DNA of 64,000 nucleotides, taken from assembly GCA_902472305.1 (NCBI GenBank), contig CABRNK010000012.1, positions 16,556-80,555 on the forward strand, in the 5' to 3' direction. Source of the stretch: Hominenteromicrobium sp900549945. Its GTDB lineage: Bacteria; Bacillota; Clostridia; Oscillospirales; Acutalibacteraceae. Below the pieces are notes generated by a model. It was not told where the DNA came from. It made no database searches and saw nothing but the letters and a program-made list of their open reading frames with translations. How positions within the stretch are numbered: position 1 is the stretch's first letter; each line of letters starts with the position of its first letter. Shown here piece by piece: positions 1-7,744 of the stretch. Position numbers and translations under genes: made by a program.

Positions 1-1071
1 CGGCACAAAGCCGTTCTCGGCCGGGTAGCTGTCCGCGCCGTAGCACTTGATGCAGTGCGGGATGTTCAGCGCGTCGTTCATCTTTCTGAGGTATTCGATG
101 AGCAGCGCGACCTTTTCATCGTCGCTCTGGCCGCCGAGGCCCATGTAATCGGCGATCACGCCGTAGCGTTTCTTCGCGGTCTCATCCTTCGCGTTGAAGG
201 CGATGACCTTCGGCAGGTACATCGCGTTTGCCGCGCCGTGGATGATGTGCGCGCCGTAATCGGCGAACGCGGCGCCGGTCTTGTGCGCCATCGAGTGCAC
301 GATGCCGAGCAGCGCGTTCGAGAACGCCATGCCGGCGAGGCACTGCGCGTTGTGCATGCGGTCGCGCGCATCCATGTCGCCGTTGTAGGAGGGCACGAGG
401 TCCTTCATAATCATCTCGATCGCGTGGATCGCGAGCGGATCGGTGAAATCGCTGTTCGCCGTGGAGACATAGGCCTCAATCGCATGGGTCATCGCGTCCA
501 TGCCGGTGTGCGCGACGAGCTTCTTCGGCATCGTCTCCGCAAGCTCCGGATCGACGATCGCGACGTCCGGTGTGATCTCAAAGTCCGCGATCGGGTACTT
601 GATGCCCTTCTCGTAGTCGGTGATGATCGAGAACGCCGTGACCTCGGTCGCGGTGCCGGAGGTGGAGGAAATCGCGCAGAAATGCGCCTTGCGGCGGAGC
701 TTCGGGATGCCGAACACCTTGCACATGTCCTCGAAAGTGATCTCCGGGTTTTCGTATTTGATCCACATGGCCTTGGCCGCGTCGATCGGGGAGCCGCCGC
801 CGATCGCGACGATCCAGTCCGGCTGGAACGCGCGCATCTTCTCGGCGCCGCGCATGACGGTCTCGACCGACGGGTCCGGCTCGATGCCCTCGATCAGCTC
901 GACCTCCATGCCGGCTTCCTTGAGATAGCCGACCGCGCGGTCGAGAAAGCCGAAGCGCTTCATCGAGCCGCCGCCGACGCAGACAACCGCCCGGCTGCCT
1001 TCAAAATTTTTGAGCTCCTCCAGCGCGCCCTTGCCGTGGTACAGATCGCGGGGAAGTGTAAATCTAGCCAT
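1..1071 (-). CDS. Iron-containing alcohol dehydrogenase (3' end outside window)
   Basis: Group III Fe-dependent alcohol dehydrogenase, expected to reduce an aldehyde such as acetaldehyde or butyraldehyde with NAD(P)H in the cytoplasm. The 357 visible residues start MARFTLPRDLYHGKG. They contain the nucleotide-binding GGGSPIDAAKAMW segment, an SSTSGTATEVT loop, and the metal-ligand region with HAIEAY and HSMAHKTGAAF followed by an HG pair. The family is usually about 385-400 residues, so only a short C-terminal piece is missing at the left edge. The start at 1069-1071 follows a clear promoter on the same strand. The protein resembles clostridial ethanol/butanol dehydrogenases, but substrate and cofactor cannot be told from sequence alone. 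Confidence 0.9.
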   Translation of the reverse strand, partial: MARFTLPRDLYHGKGALEELKNFEGSRAVVCVGGGSMKRFGFLDRAVGYLKEAGMEVELIEGIEPDPSVETVMRGAEKMRAFQPDWIVAIGGGSPIDAAKAMWIKYENPEITFEDMCKVFGIPKLRRKAHFCAISSTSGTATEVTAFSIITDYEKGIKYPIADFEITPDVAIVDPELAETMPKKLVAHTGMDAMTHAIEAYVSTANSDFTDPLAIHAIEMIMKDLVPSYNGDMDARDRMHNAQCLAGMAFSNALLGIVHSMAHKTGAAFADYGAHIIHGAANAMYLPKVIAFNAKDETAKKRYGVIADYMGLGGQSDDEKVALLIEYLRKMNDALNIPHCIKCYGADSYPAENGFVP

Positions 1072-1141
1072 AACACAACATCCTTTCTTTGCGGCCCGCG
1101 CGGCCCGGCGGCGCTTTCCGCCAAGGCCCGGGGCTTTTCGG

Positions 1142-1164
1142 GGGCGGCCGCCTTTCGGCCGCCC
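1142..1164 (-). other. Leader hairpin of the alcohol dehydrogenase mRNA
   Basis: Perfect 9-bp inverted repeat GGGCGGCCG/CGGCCGCCC with a 5-base loop, between the minus-strand promoter and the dehydrogenase start. In that mRNA it would lie about a dozen bases from the 5' end. Read on the plus strand it is followed by TGTTTTT and would work as an intrinsic terminator, yet no plus-strand gene precedes it. Confidence 0.5.
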
Positions 1165-1183
1165 TGTTTTTCGGTTCGACTAC

Positions 1184-1212
1184 ATTGTATACCAAAACAG
1201 TAGGAAAGTAAA
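1184..1212 (-). promoter_or_regulatory. Promoter of the alcohol dehydrogenase
   Basis: On the minus strand, -35 TTTACT (1207-1212) and -10 TACAAT (1184-1189) are separated by exactly 17 bases, with TGGTA just upstream of the -10. This is a good sigma-A type promoter pointing at the dehydrogenase. Confidence 0.7.
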
Positions 1213-1280
1213 CTGCCTAAATTGCATATTGATATTTATTTATCGATATGGATTCATCGAAAATTCATAATTTCGCAACA

Positions 1281-1332
1281 ATAAAAATCCCCCGCACAGG
1301 CTGCCTGCGTTGGCAAAAGCGCTGTGCGGGGG
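1281..1332 (-). terminator. Intrinsic terminator after the lipoprotein gene
   Basis: CCCCCGCACAG (1289-1299) pairs perfectly with CTGTGCGGGGG (1322-1332). Read on the minus strand the stem is followed by ATTTTTAT, so it terminates transcripts of the lipoprotein gene. Confidence 0.75.
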
Positions 1333-1364
1333 CATTTGGCGCGCCGCGCAGCCGCGGTCGGCGT

Positions 1365-1437
1365 TGTGTGAAAGCGTTTCGGTGCGCTGTCGGAGCTGTG
1401 TGCGGTGCTGTGTGAAAACGTTTCGGTGCGCCGTCAG
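1365..1437. repeat. Direct repeat at the lipoprotein 3' end
   Basis: Two 29-base copies (1365-1393 and 1409-1437), both beginning TGTGTGAAA, differ at three positions and start 44 bases apart. The second copy covers the stop codon of the lipoprotein gene (1434-1436). This looks like a short tandem duplication of the gene's extreme 3' end. Confidence 0.7.
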
Positions 1438-2177
1438 CGCTGCTCGATGGAGCGGACCGCGTAGGTGAACAGCGAGTTGCCGGCGCGCGTGTTTTCCACA
1501 AGCTCCGCTGTGAACGAGGCGACGGCCGCGCCGTCCGCATCGGAGACGAGGTCGAGCGTAAGGCGCAGCACGCCGTTTTCCTCGGCCGCGTTCAGCACCG
1601 AAACGCTGTAGCCGCCTCCGCCGAGCGGGTGGGCGTAAGCGTCCGCATCGCTGTCGTATTCGATCTCGCCGGCGAGCGCGTCCGGGATCTCGGGCAGATC
1701 GCTGGCGCTTTCGAACAGGCCGGAGGCGATTTCCTCCACGACGCCGCGCGAGAGCACCAGTGCGTTGCCGACGGTCTCGGCGCTGTAGAATTCGAGGCCG
1801 CAGCCGTCGATCGCGAACGACACGGTCTGCCAGAAGTACGCGGGGTCCGCCGCGTCAAAGCGGCCGCCGTTCAAAATCGCGAGCATGTGCGCCTCAAGCA
1901 GCGGGTACATCGTCTCGGCCTCCACGGAAAGCGAGGCGCCCTCGCCGCCGCTTTCCGGCGCTTCAGACGGCGCGGGACTTTCGGAGGCCGCAGGCGAGGC
2001 GGCGGATTCGGGTGCCTCGGTCGGCTCCGGGGCGGGCGTTGCTTCGGGCGCGGCGGTCGGCGCAGGGGAGGCCGTGGGCGCGGCCTCTCCCGCGGGGCTG
2101 CCGCAGGCGGCTAGGAGGAGGGCTAGGGCGGCGGCGCACGCGGCGGCGCGCAGGCGCGTTTGAACAGCAGGCTTCAT
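1434..2177 (-). CDS. Lipoprotein of unknown function
   Basis: A 247-residue secreted lipoprotein. A type II signal peptide ends in the lipobox LLLAAC with the lipidated cysteine at residue 25. It is followed by about 55 residues of Ala/Pro/Glu/Ser-rich linker, then a globular part of about 160 residues that I do not recognise. The start at 2175-2177 is chosen because the signal peptide begins there and GGAAAGGA lies nine bases upstream. A much longer open frame continues upstream on this strand, but it runs antisense to pyrH and frr and is a GC artefact. The gene is monocistronic with its own terminator. No catalytic motif is visible, so only the cell-surface location is inferred. Confidence 0.75.
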   Translation of the reverse strand: MKPAVQTRLRAAACAAALALLLAACGSPAGEAAPTASPAPTAAPEATPAPEPTEAPESAASPAASESPAPSEAPESGGEGASLSVEAETMYPLLEAHMLAILNGGRFDAADPAYFWQTVSFAIDGCGLEFYSAETVGNALVLSRGVVEEIASGLFESASDLPEIPDALAGEIEYDSDADAYAHPLGGGGYSVSVLNAAEENGVLRLTLDLVSDADGAAVASFTAELVENTRAGNSLFTYAVRSIEQR

Positions 2178-2228
2178 GGGGAATCGTCCTTTCCGGCTTT
2201 CAGCGGCGCATGGCCGCTGTTTTTTTCC

Positions 2229-2234
2229 ATTATA
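2229..2234 (-). promoter_or_regulatory. Possible -10 element of the lipoprotein gene
   Basis: The minus strand reads TATAAT here, about 50 bases before the lipoprotein start. No convincing -35 hexamer lies 16-18 bases upstream, so this is a weak call. Confidence 0.35.
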
Positions 2235-2288
2235 AAAGCCATGTGTGAACTGCGTTTGAAGATTTCCGAAAAGCCGAAAGTTTTTCAA

Positions 2289-2309
2289 TTCCGTAAACAT
2301 TTCACGGAA
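2289..2309. promoter_or_regulatory. Inverted repeat just upstream of the pyrH promoter
   Basis: TTCCGT (2289-2294) and ACGGAA (2304-2309) form a perfect 6-bp inverted repeat with a 9-base centre, five bases before the -35 of the pyrH promoter. It could be an operator or chance. Confidence 0.3.
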
Positions 2310-2313
2310 AGGC

Positions 2314-2342
2314 TTTACAAATACGGGGGGCTCATGTAAAAT
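2314..2342 (+). promoter_or_regulatory. Promoter of the pyrH operon
   Basis: TTTACA (2314-2319), a 17-base spacer, then TAAAAT (2337-2342). It lies 66 bases before the pyrH start and is the only strong promoter seen for the run that ends at 14375. Confidence 0.75.
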
Positions 2343-2408
2343 AAGTATAAGTGTAACTGCGCGCGGCGGCGCGACAATGATTATGCAAATGAAATGAGGA
2401 AAACTTGT

Positions 2409-3119
2409 ATGGGTCTCAAGTACAAAAGAGTGCTGCTGAAGCTCAGCGGCGAATCGCTTTCCGGAAACGTCGGCCACGGCATCGATTTTGACACGGTCGT
2501 CAAGATCTGCGAGCCGATCAAAAAAATTGTCGATATGGGCTGTGAGGTCGCCATCGTCGTCGGCGGCGGCAACTTCTGGCGCGGCCGCAGCAGCGGCAGC
2601 ATGGACAGAACGCGCGCCGACCACATGGGCATGCTCGCGACGGTCATCAATGCGCTCGGCGTGGCGGACGGCCTCGAGCAGGTCGGACTGGACGTGCGCG
2701 TGCAGACGGCCATCGCCATGCAGGAGGTCGCCGAGCCGTACATCCGCAACCGCGCGGTGCGCCACCTTGAAAAGGGCCGCGTCGTCGTGTTCGGCTGCGG
2801 CACGGGCAACCCGTTCTTCTCCACCGATACCGGCGCGGCGCTGCGCGGCGCGGAGATCGACGCCGAGGTAATCCTCAAGGCGACGATGGTGGACGGCGTC
2901 TACGATTCCGACCCGAAGAAGAACCCGAACGCGAAGAAGTACGACCGCCTTACCTATATGGATGTGCTGAACCAGAATTTGCAGGTGATGGACATGACGG
3001 CGGCCTCCTTCTGCAAGGACCGCGGCATCCCGTTCCTCGTGTTCAGCATTGAGGACCCGGAGAACATCGTGCGCGCCGTCTGCGGTGAAAACGTCGGCAC
3101 CGTGATCGAGAACGACTGA
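2409..3119 (+). CDS. pyrH: UMP kinase
   Basis: Phosphorylates UMP to UDP with ATP in pyrimidine nucleotide synthesis; a cytoplasmic hexamer in the amino-acid-kinase fold. The 236 residues show KLSGES at 11-16 and the GGGN phosphate loop at 52-55, with TGNPFFSTDTGAALR in the second half. The length is typical. The start at 2409 follows GAGGA at a spacing of eight. An in-frame ATG at 2394 lies before that ribosome-binding site and is less likely. pyrH opens the operon here. In many Firmicutes rpsB and tsf come directly before it, but here the upstream genes are on the other strand. Confidence 0.97.
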   Translation: MGLKYKRVLLKLSGESLSGNVGHGIDFDTVVKICEPIKKIVDMGCEVAIVVGGGNFWRGRSSGSMDRTRADHMGMLATVINALGVADGLEQVGLDVRVQTAIAMQEVAEPYIRNRAVRHLEKGRVVVFGCGTGNPFFSTDTGAALRGAEIDAEVILKATMVDGVYDSDPKKNPNAKKYDRLTYMDVLNQNLQVMDMTAASFCKDRGIPFLVFSIEDPENIVRAVCGENVGTVIEND

Positions 3120-3191
3120 GCGGCGCACGGTTTTGAGGGAGCCGCCCGGTGCGGCAGATTTATAAATTTCTGAGAGGATAGGTGCATAGAT

Positions 3192-3746
3192 ATGAAAGAA
3201 GTCCTGGCAAAAGCCGAAAGCAAAATGAACAAGACCATCCAGAAGCTCGAGAACGATTACGCCGCCATCCGCGCGGGCCGCGCAAACCCGTCCGTGCTCG
3301 ACAAGGTGACGGTCGACTACTACGGCGCACCGACGCCGGTCAACCAGCTTGCGTCCGTGTCCGTCACGGAAGCGCGCGTGCTGACAATCCAGCCGTGGGA
3401 CGGCTCCGTCTGCCGCGCGATCGAGCGCGCGATCCAGACCTCCGACATCGGCATCAACCCGCAGTCGGACGGCAAGACGATCCGCCTCGTTTTCCCGCCG
3501 CTCACCGAGGAAAAGCGCAAGGAGATCGTGAAGGACGTCAGCCGGATGGCCGAGGACGCGAAGGTCGCGCTGCGCTCCATCCGCCGCGATGCGATCGAAA
3601 AGCTCAAGGCGATGAAGAAGGAGGGCGAGCTGACCGAGGATGACCTCAAGCAGGCCGAAAAGAAGGCGCAGGACATCACGGATAAGAGCACAAAGGCCGT
3701 CGATAAGTGCTCTGAGGCAAAGCAGAAAGAGGTTATCACCCTCTGA
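3192..3746 (+). CDS. frr: Ribosome recycling factor
   Basis: RRF splits post-termination ribosomes together with EF-G. The 184 residues match the family length. They carry the characteristic segment IRAGRANPSVLDKV near the N-terminus, VNQLASVSV and the PWD motif in the middle, and the basic IRRDAIEKLKAMKK helix of the three-helix bundle. The gene follows pyrH by 72 bases with GAGAGGA upstream of the start. The pyrH-frr pair is a conserved bacterial arrangement. Confidence 0.97.
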   Translation: MKEVLAKAESKMNKTIQKLENDYAAIRAGRANPSVLDKVTVDYYGAPTPVNQLASVSVTEARVLTIQPWDGSVCRAIERAIQTSDIGINPQSDGKTIRLVFPPLTEEKRKEIVKDVSRMAEDAKVALRSIRRDAIEKLKAMKKEGELTEDDLKQAEKKAQDITDKSTKAVDKCSEAKQKEVITL

Positions 3747-3790
3747 TTCCCGGCCCGTTCGGAATACGGAGGAAAGGACGTTAAAAAGCA

Positions 3791-4516
3791 ATGGCATTTC
3801 TGAATAAAACGGCTGCACCGGCGGTGCCGCAGCACATCGGCATCATCATGGACGGCAACGGCAGGTGGGCGAAAAAGCGCGGCCTGCCGCGCACGGCCGG
3901 CCACACCGCCGGGGCGGCGAATTTCCGCACGATCACGCGCTATGCTTCCTCGATCGGCGTGAAATACCTCACGGTGTACGCGTTTTCCACCGAAAACTGG
4001 AACCGCCCCGCCGAGGAGGTTTCCGCGCTGATGAAGCTCTTTCACCAATACCTCGAGGAGGCGCTGCGGGATTTCATGGATGAAAACATCCGCGTGCGCT
4101 TCATCGGCGACGTTTCGGCGTTTAACGAGGAGCTGCAGGCGCTGATCCGCCGTGTGGAGGAGGCGAGCGCCCCGAAAACCGGCATGGTCCTGAACCTCGC
4201 GATGAACTACGGCGGCCGCGCGGAGATCGCGCACGCGGCGCGGGCGCTGGCCCAGCGCGTGAAGGACGGCGCGCTCGAGCCCGGTGACATCACGGAGGAG
4301 ATGCTCTCCGGCGCGCTTTTCACCGCCGGCCAGCCCGACCCCGATCTCATCATCCGCCCGAGCGGCGAGGAGCGGCTCTCAAACTTCCTTCTGTGGCAGA
4401 GCGCCTATGCCGAGTTCGTGTCTTTCGACATCCTCTGGCCCGATTTTAAGCCGAAACATCTGGATGCGGCGATCGAGAAATACCAAAGCCGCAGCCGGCG
4501 CTTCGGCGGCGTATGA
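3791..4516 (+). CDS. uppS: Isoprenyl transferase (undecaprenyl diphosphate synthase)
   Basis: Cis-prenyltransferase that condenses isopentenyl diphosphate units onto farnesyl diphosphate to make the C55 lipid carrier for peptidoglycan and surface polysaccharides. The 241 residues begin with the family signature HIGIIMDGNGRWAKKR, where Asp21 is the catalytic Mg-binding residue. TVYAFSTENW and the C-terminal RPSGEERLSNFLLWQSAYAE motif follow. The gene sits between frr and cdsA, the usual Firmicutes order, and shares substrate flow with dxr and ispG downstream. Confidence 0.97.
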   Translation: MAFLNKTAAPAVPQHIGIIMDGNGRWAKKRGLPRTAGHTAGAANFRTITRYASSIGVKYLTVYAFSTENWNRPAEEVSALMKLFHQYLEEALRDFMDENIRVRFIGDVSAFNEELQALIRRVEEASAPKTGMVLNLAMNYGGRAEIAHAARALAQRVKDGALEPGDITEEMLSGALFTAGQPDPDLIIRPSGEERLSNFLLWQSAYAEFVSFDILWPDFKPKHLDAAIEKYQSRSRRFGGV

Positions 4517-4546
4517 CGGCAATTTCCGCACGTGAAAGGAACAGGT

Positions 4547-5368
4547 ATGAAGGACAGGGTTTTCTCCGGAGCTATTCTGGTCATCTTTTTTCTCGCAATC
4601 ATCGTTTTTAACCGCTCGTTCCCGCTGGCGCTGAATATCGCTGTCGCGCTGATTTCGGCGCTCGCGGTGTACGAGGTCATCAAGGCGCTCGGGCTTTCAA
4701 ACCGCTGGTACATCACGGCGCCGGGCGTCGCCACGGCCGTGCTCGTGCAGTTTCTCGAGTTTCAGGACGCGAATCTGTACGTCTACGCGGCGTTCACTGC
4801 CTGTGTTTTCGGCGCGCTGCTCGCGAAGCACCGGGAGATCTCGTTTAAGGAGATAGCGGTCGTGTACAGCATGGTCGTCATCATCCCGCTCGGGCTGCAA
4901 ACCATCGTGCTCGTGCGCGGGCTGAACGCGCAGCACGGCATGTTTTACGCTTTGATCTGCGTTTTTGCGGCGTGGATTCCGGACGCCGGCGCGTTTTTCG
5001 CCGGGAAGCTCTTCGGCCGGCACAAGCTGTGCCCCGAAATCAGCCCGAAAAAGACCGTGGAGGGGCTTGTCGGCGGCGTTATTTCCAGCATCGTGCTGCT
5101 CGAGCTTTGGGGCTGGCTCTTCGCCGAGGTGTTTTACGGCGGCACGCGGCAGGTCAACATGCTGTCGCTCTTTATCATCGGTCTGTTCGGCGCGCTCGTC
5201 TCCGTGCTCGGCGATCTGAGCTTTTCGCTCATCAAGCGGAGCTGCCATATCAAGGATTTCGGCAACGTGATTCCGGGGCACGGCGGCGTGCTCGACCGCT
5301 TCGACAGCGTGATTTTCACCGCGCCGTTCGTCTATCTCGTGCTGCGGCTTCTGCCGATGGTGCCCTGA
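4547..5368 (+). CDS. cdsA: Phosphatidate cytidylyltransferase
   Basis: Integral membrane enzyme that makes CDP-diacylglycerol from phosphatidate and CTP, the branch point of phospholipid synthesis. The 273 residues contain about seven hydrophobic segments and the C-terminal CDP-alcohol signature, which begins GDLSFSLIKR and ends GHGGVLDRFDS. The start at 4547 has GAAAGGA seven bases upstream; a GTG at 4532 is in frame but lies before that site. It follows uppS by 30 bases. Confidence 0.95.
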   Translation: MKDRVFSGAILVIFFLAIIVFNRSFPLALNIAVALISALAVYEVIKALGLSNRWYITAPGVATAVLVQFLEFQDANLYVYAAFTACVFGALLAKHREISFKEIAVVYSMVVIIPLGLQTIVLVRGLNAQHGMFYALICVFAAWIPDAGAFFAGKLFGRHKLCPEISPKKTVEGLVGGVISSIVLLELWGWLFAEVFYGGTRQVNMLSLFIIGLFGALVSVLGDLSFSLIKRSCHIKDFGNVIPGHGGVLDRFDSVIFTAPFVYLVLRLLPMVP

Positions 5369-5385
5369 GAAAGGACTGTGACCCC

Positions 5386-6549
5386 ATGAAAAAATTATCT
5401 CTGCTCGGCTCTACGGGCTCGATCGGCACGCAGGCGCTCGACGTCGTGCGCGGCCTGCGCGGGACGGACGGCGCCGTCGAGGTGGCGGCGCTCGCCGCGC
5501 ACTCCAATATCGGGCTGCTCGAGACGCAGATCCGGGAATTCAAACCGCAAGCAGTTGCGGTTTTTGATTTGCAGGCGGCGGAAGCGCTGCGCGCTGCTGT
5601 GCGCGACCTCGGCGTGCGCGTTTACGGCGGCATGGAGGGGCTCTGCGCGCTTGCGGCGCTCGAGGGCGCCGACGTCGTGCTGAATTCGGTCGTCGGCATG
5701 GTCGGCCTCGAGCCGACGCTCGCGGCGCTGAAGGCCAAAAAGCAGCTCGCGCTCGCCAACAAGGAGACGCTTGTGGCGGGCGGCGCGCTCGTGATGCAGG
5801 CTGCCGCGGAAAACGGCGTGGAGATTCTGCCGGTTGACAGCGAGCATTCCGCAATTTTTCAGTGCCTGCAGGGCATGCATACAAAATCGGACCTCAGCCG
5901 GGTTATACTAACAGCGTCCGGCGGGCCGTTCTTCGGCAGAGACCGCGCGGCGCTCGAAAGCGTGCGCCCGGCGGACGCGCTGAAGCACCCGAACTGGGAT
6001 ATGGGCGCGAAGGTGACGATCGACAGCTCCACGCTGATGAACAAGGGCCTCGAATTTATCGAGGCGAAATGGCTCTTCGACATGGAGCCCGCGGACATCG
6101 ACGTCGTCGTGCACTGCGAGAGCATCGTCCATTCGCTGATCGAGTACCGCGACAATTCCGTGATCGCGCAGCTCGGCGTGCCGGATATGCGCATTCCGAT
6201 CCAGTACGCGCTGACGTACCCGCGGCGCTACCCGTCGCCGGTGAAGCGGCTTTCGCTCGCCGACTGGCGGAAGCTCACGTTTTTTGCGCCGGACGAGGAG
6301 ACGTTCGCGTGCTTCGGCGCGTGCAAGCGCGCGATCGCCCGCGGCGGCACGGTGCCGGCCGCGGTCAACGGCGCGAACGAGGCGGCGGTGGCGCTGTTTC
6401 TCGAGGAGAAGATCGGCTGGTTCGACATCGGCGAGGCTGTCTGCGCGGCGGCGGATACGTTCCCGGCGCAGCCCGTTTCGGATGTTTCCGACGTGCTCGA
6501 GGCCGACCGCGCCGCGCGGGCGTATGTAATGGAAAAATTTTGCAGGTAA
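5386..6549 (+). CDS. dxr: 1-deoxy-D-xylulose 5-phosphate reductoisomerase
   Basis: Second enzyme of the MEP isoprenoid pathway; rearranges and reduces DXP to MEP with NADPH. The 387 residues start with the dinucleotide-binding GSTGSIG motif. They include ALANKETLVAGG, the DSEHSAIFQCL metal-site segment, LTASGGPF and HPNWDMGAKVTIDSSTLMNK. The length is usual for the family. The ATG at 5386 follows AAGGA by 11 bases; an open frame extends upstream into cdsA but has no homology there. It is transcribed with rseP and ispG. Confidence 0.97.
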   Translation: MKKLSLLGSTGSIGTQALDVVRGLRGTDGAVEVAALAAHSNIGLLETQIREFKPQAVAVFDLQAAEALRAAVRDLGVRVYGGMEGLCALAALEGADVVLNSVVGMVGLEPTLAALKAKKQLALANKETLVAGGALVMQAAAENGVEILPVDSEHSAIFQCLQGMHTKSDLSRVILTASGGPFFGRDRAALESVRPADALKHPNWDMGAKVTIDSSTLMNKGLEFIEAKWLFDMEPADIDVVVHCESIVHSLIEYRDNSVIAQLGVPDMRIPIQYALTYPRRYPSPVKRLSLADWRKLTFFAPDEETFACFGACKRAIARGGTVPAAVNGANEAAVALFLEEKIGWFDIGEAVCAAADTFPAQPVSDVSDVLEADRAARAYVMEKFCR

Positions 6550-6561
6550 AGGGGTGTCGCT

Positions 6562-7653
6562 TTGAACACGATTGTGCAGGGGATTCTGCTCGGGATCATC
6601 GGCGTGCTGCTGTTCGGGCTGATCATTTTCATCCATGAATTCGGCCACTTTATCACGGCGAAGCTCAGCCGCGTGCGCGTCAACGAGTTCGCGATCGGCA
6701 TGGGGCCGAAGATCTTTTCGTTCACGCGCGGGGAGACGCAGTATGCGCTGCGCCTGCTGCCGATCGGCGGCTACTGCGCGATGGAGGGCGAGGACGAAAA
6801 CAGCGACGATCCGCACGCGTTCGGCAACCGGCCGGTTTGGCAGCGGATCATCGTCGTCGCGGCGGGCGGCATCATGAACATCCTGCTCGCGATCATCATG
6901 ATGATGGTGCTGCGCGGGCAGACGGACGTGTACGCCACGACGCAGATTTCGAAATTCGCGGAGGGCTCGCCGCTCGCGGCGGCCGGCATGCAGCCGGGCG
7001 ACGTGATTACCTCGGTGGACGGCTACGCCGTGTACACCGATCAGGATCTCTCGTTCGCGCTCAGCGTGGCCTCGCTCAACGTGGAGGACGACACGACCGC
7101 GCTCGACTTCACGGTGAAGCGCGAGGGCGAGACGATCCGCTTCGATGACGTGGCGGTGAATATGTCGGCCCCGATCGACGGCAAGCGCCACGTGATCCTT
7201 GATTTCTACGTCGTAGGACAGGAGCGGACGGTCTGGACGCTGATCCAGAAATCCTTTGCCGATATGGTTTCCACGGTGCGCATGGTGTATGAGAGCCTGA
7301 TCGGCTTCGTGACCGGGCGCTTCGGCTTCAACGAGCTGGCCGGCCCCGTCGGCACGGCGCAGGCCGTCACGCAGGTGGCGAGCGCTGGGCTCGAGAGCAG
7401 CTTCGGCGACGCGGTGAACAATATCCTGTATGTCATGCTGATCATCTCGGTGAACCTCGGCATCGTGAACCTGCTTCCGCTGCCGGCGCTCGACGGCGGA
7501 CGGATTGTGTTCCTTTTAATTGAGGCGGTGTTTCGGCGGCCGGTTCCGGCGCGGTACGAGCGCTGGGTGCACGCGGGCGGCTTCGTGCTGCTTCTGTGCC
7601 TGATGGTCGCGGTCACGTTCAACGACATCGCGCGCATCGTGACGGGCGGATAG
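6562..7653 (+). CDS. rseP: RIP (site-2) metalloprotease RseP
   Basis: Intramembrane zinc protease of the M50 family that cleaves anti-sigma factors and signal-peptide remnants within the membrane. The 363 residues show HEFGH at 25-29 in the first membrane helix, a PDZ domain near the middle (GSPLAAAGMQPGDVITSVDG), and the second active-site motif PALDGGR in a C-terminal membrane helix. The start is TTG at 6562 with AAAGGGG upstream; no ATG fits better. It follows dxr by 12 bases, as in many Firmicutes. Confidence 0.95.
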   Translation: MNTIVQGILLGIIGVLLFGLIIFIHEFGHFITAKLSRVRVNEFAIGMGPKIFSFTRGETQYALRLLPIGGYCAMEGEDENSDDPHAFGNRPVWQRIIVVAAGGIMNILLAIIMMMVLRGQTDVYATTQISKFAEGSPLAAAGMQPGDVITSVDGYAVYTDQDLSFALSVASLNVEDDTTALDFTVKREGETIRFDDVAVNMSAPIDGKRHVILDFYVVGQERTVWTLIQKSFADMVSTVRMVYESLIGFVTGRFGFNELAGPVGTAQAVTQVASAGLESSFGDAVNNILYVMLIISVNLGIVNLLPLPALDGGRIVFLLIEAVFRRPVPARYERWVHAGGFVLLLCLMVAVTFNDIARIVTGG

Positions 7654-7744
7654 CGCCCGCACGGCGGCTTTAAAAATAGCGGCGCGGGCACAGCTTGCCC
7701 GTGCGCGGCGAGGGGCGGCGTGGCCGCCCGGAAAGGACGGGGAA

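Larger units (their letters stand above)
1072..1433. other. Intergenic region between two minus-strand genes
   Basis: No gene seen. It holds the dehydrogenase leader hairpin and promoter, the terminator of the lipoprotein gene, and a direct repeat that runs into the lipoprotein stop codon. Around 1195-1280 the sequence is AT-rich, as expected for a promoter region. Confidence 0.6.

Noticed and set aside
55..1203. Plus-strand open frame opposite the alcohol dehydrogenase
   Set aside because: Low-complexity Arg/His/Val composition, no ribosome-binding site, and the minus strand encodes a recognisable dehydrogenase with promoter.
2178..3818. Upstream extension of the lipoprotein frame on the minus strand
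   Set aside because: It runs antisense to pyrH and frr; the signal peptide and ribosome-binding site fix the start at 2177.
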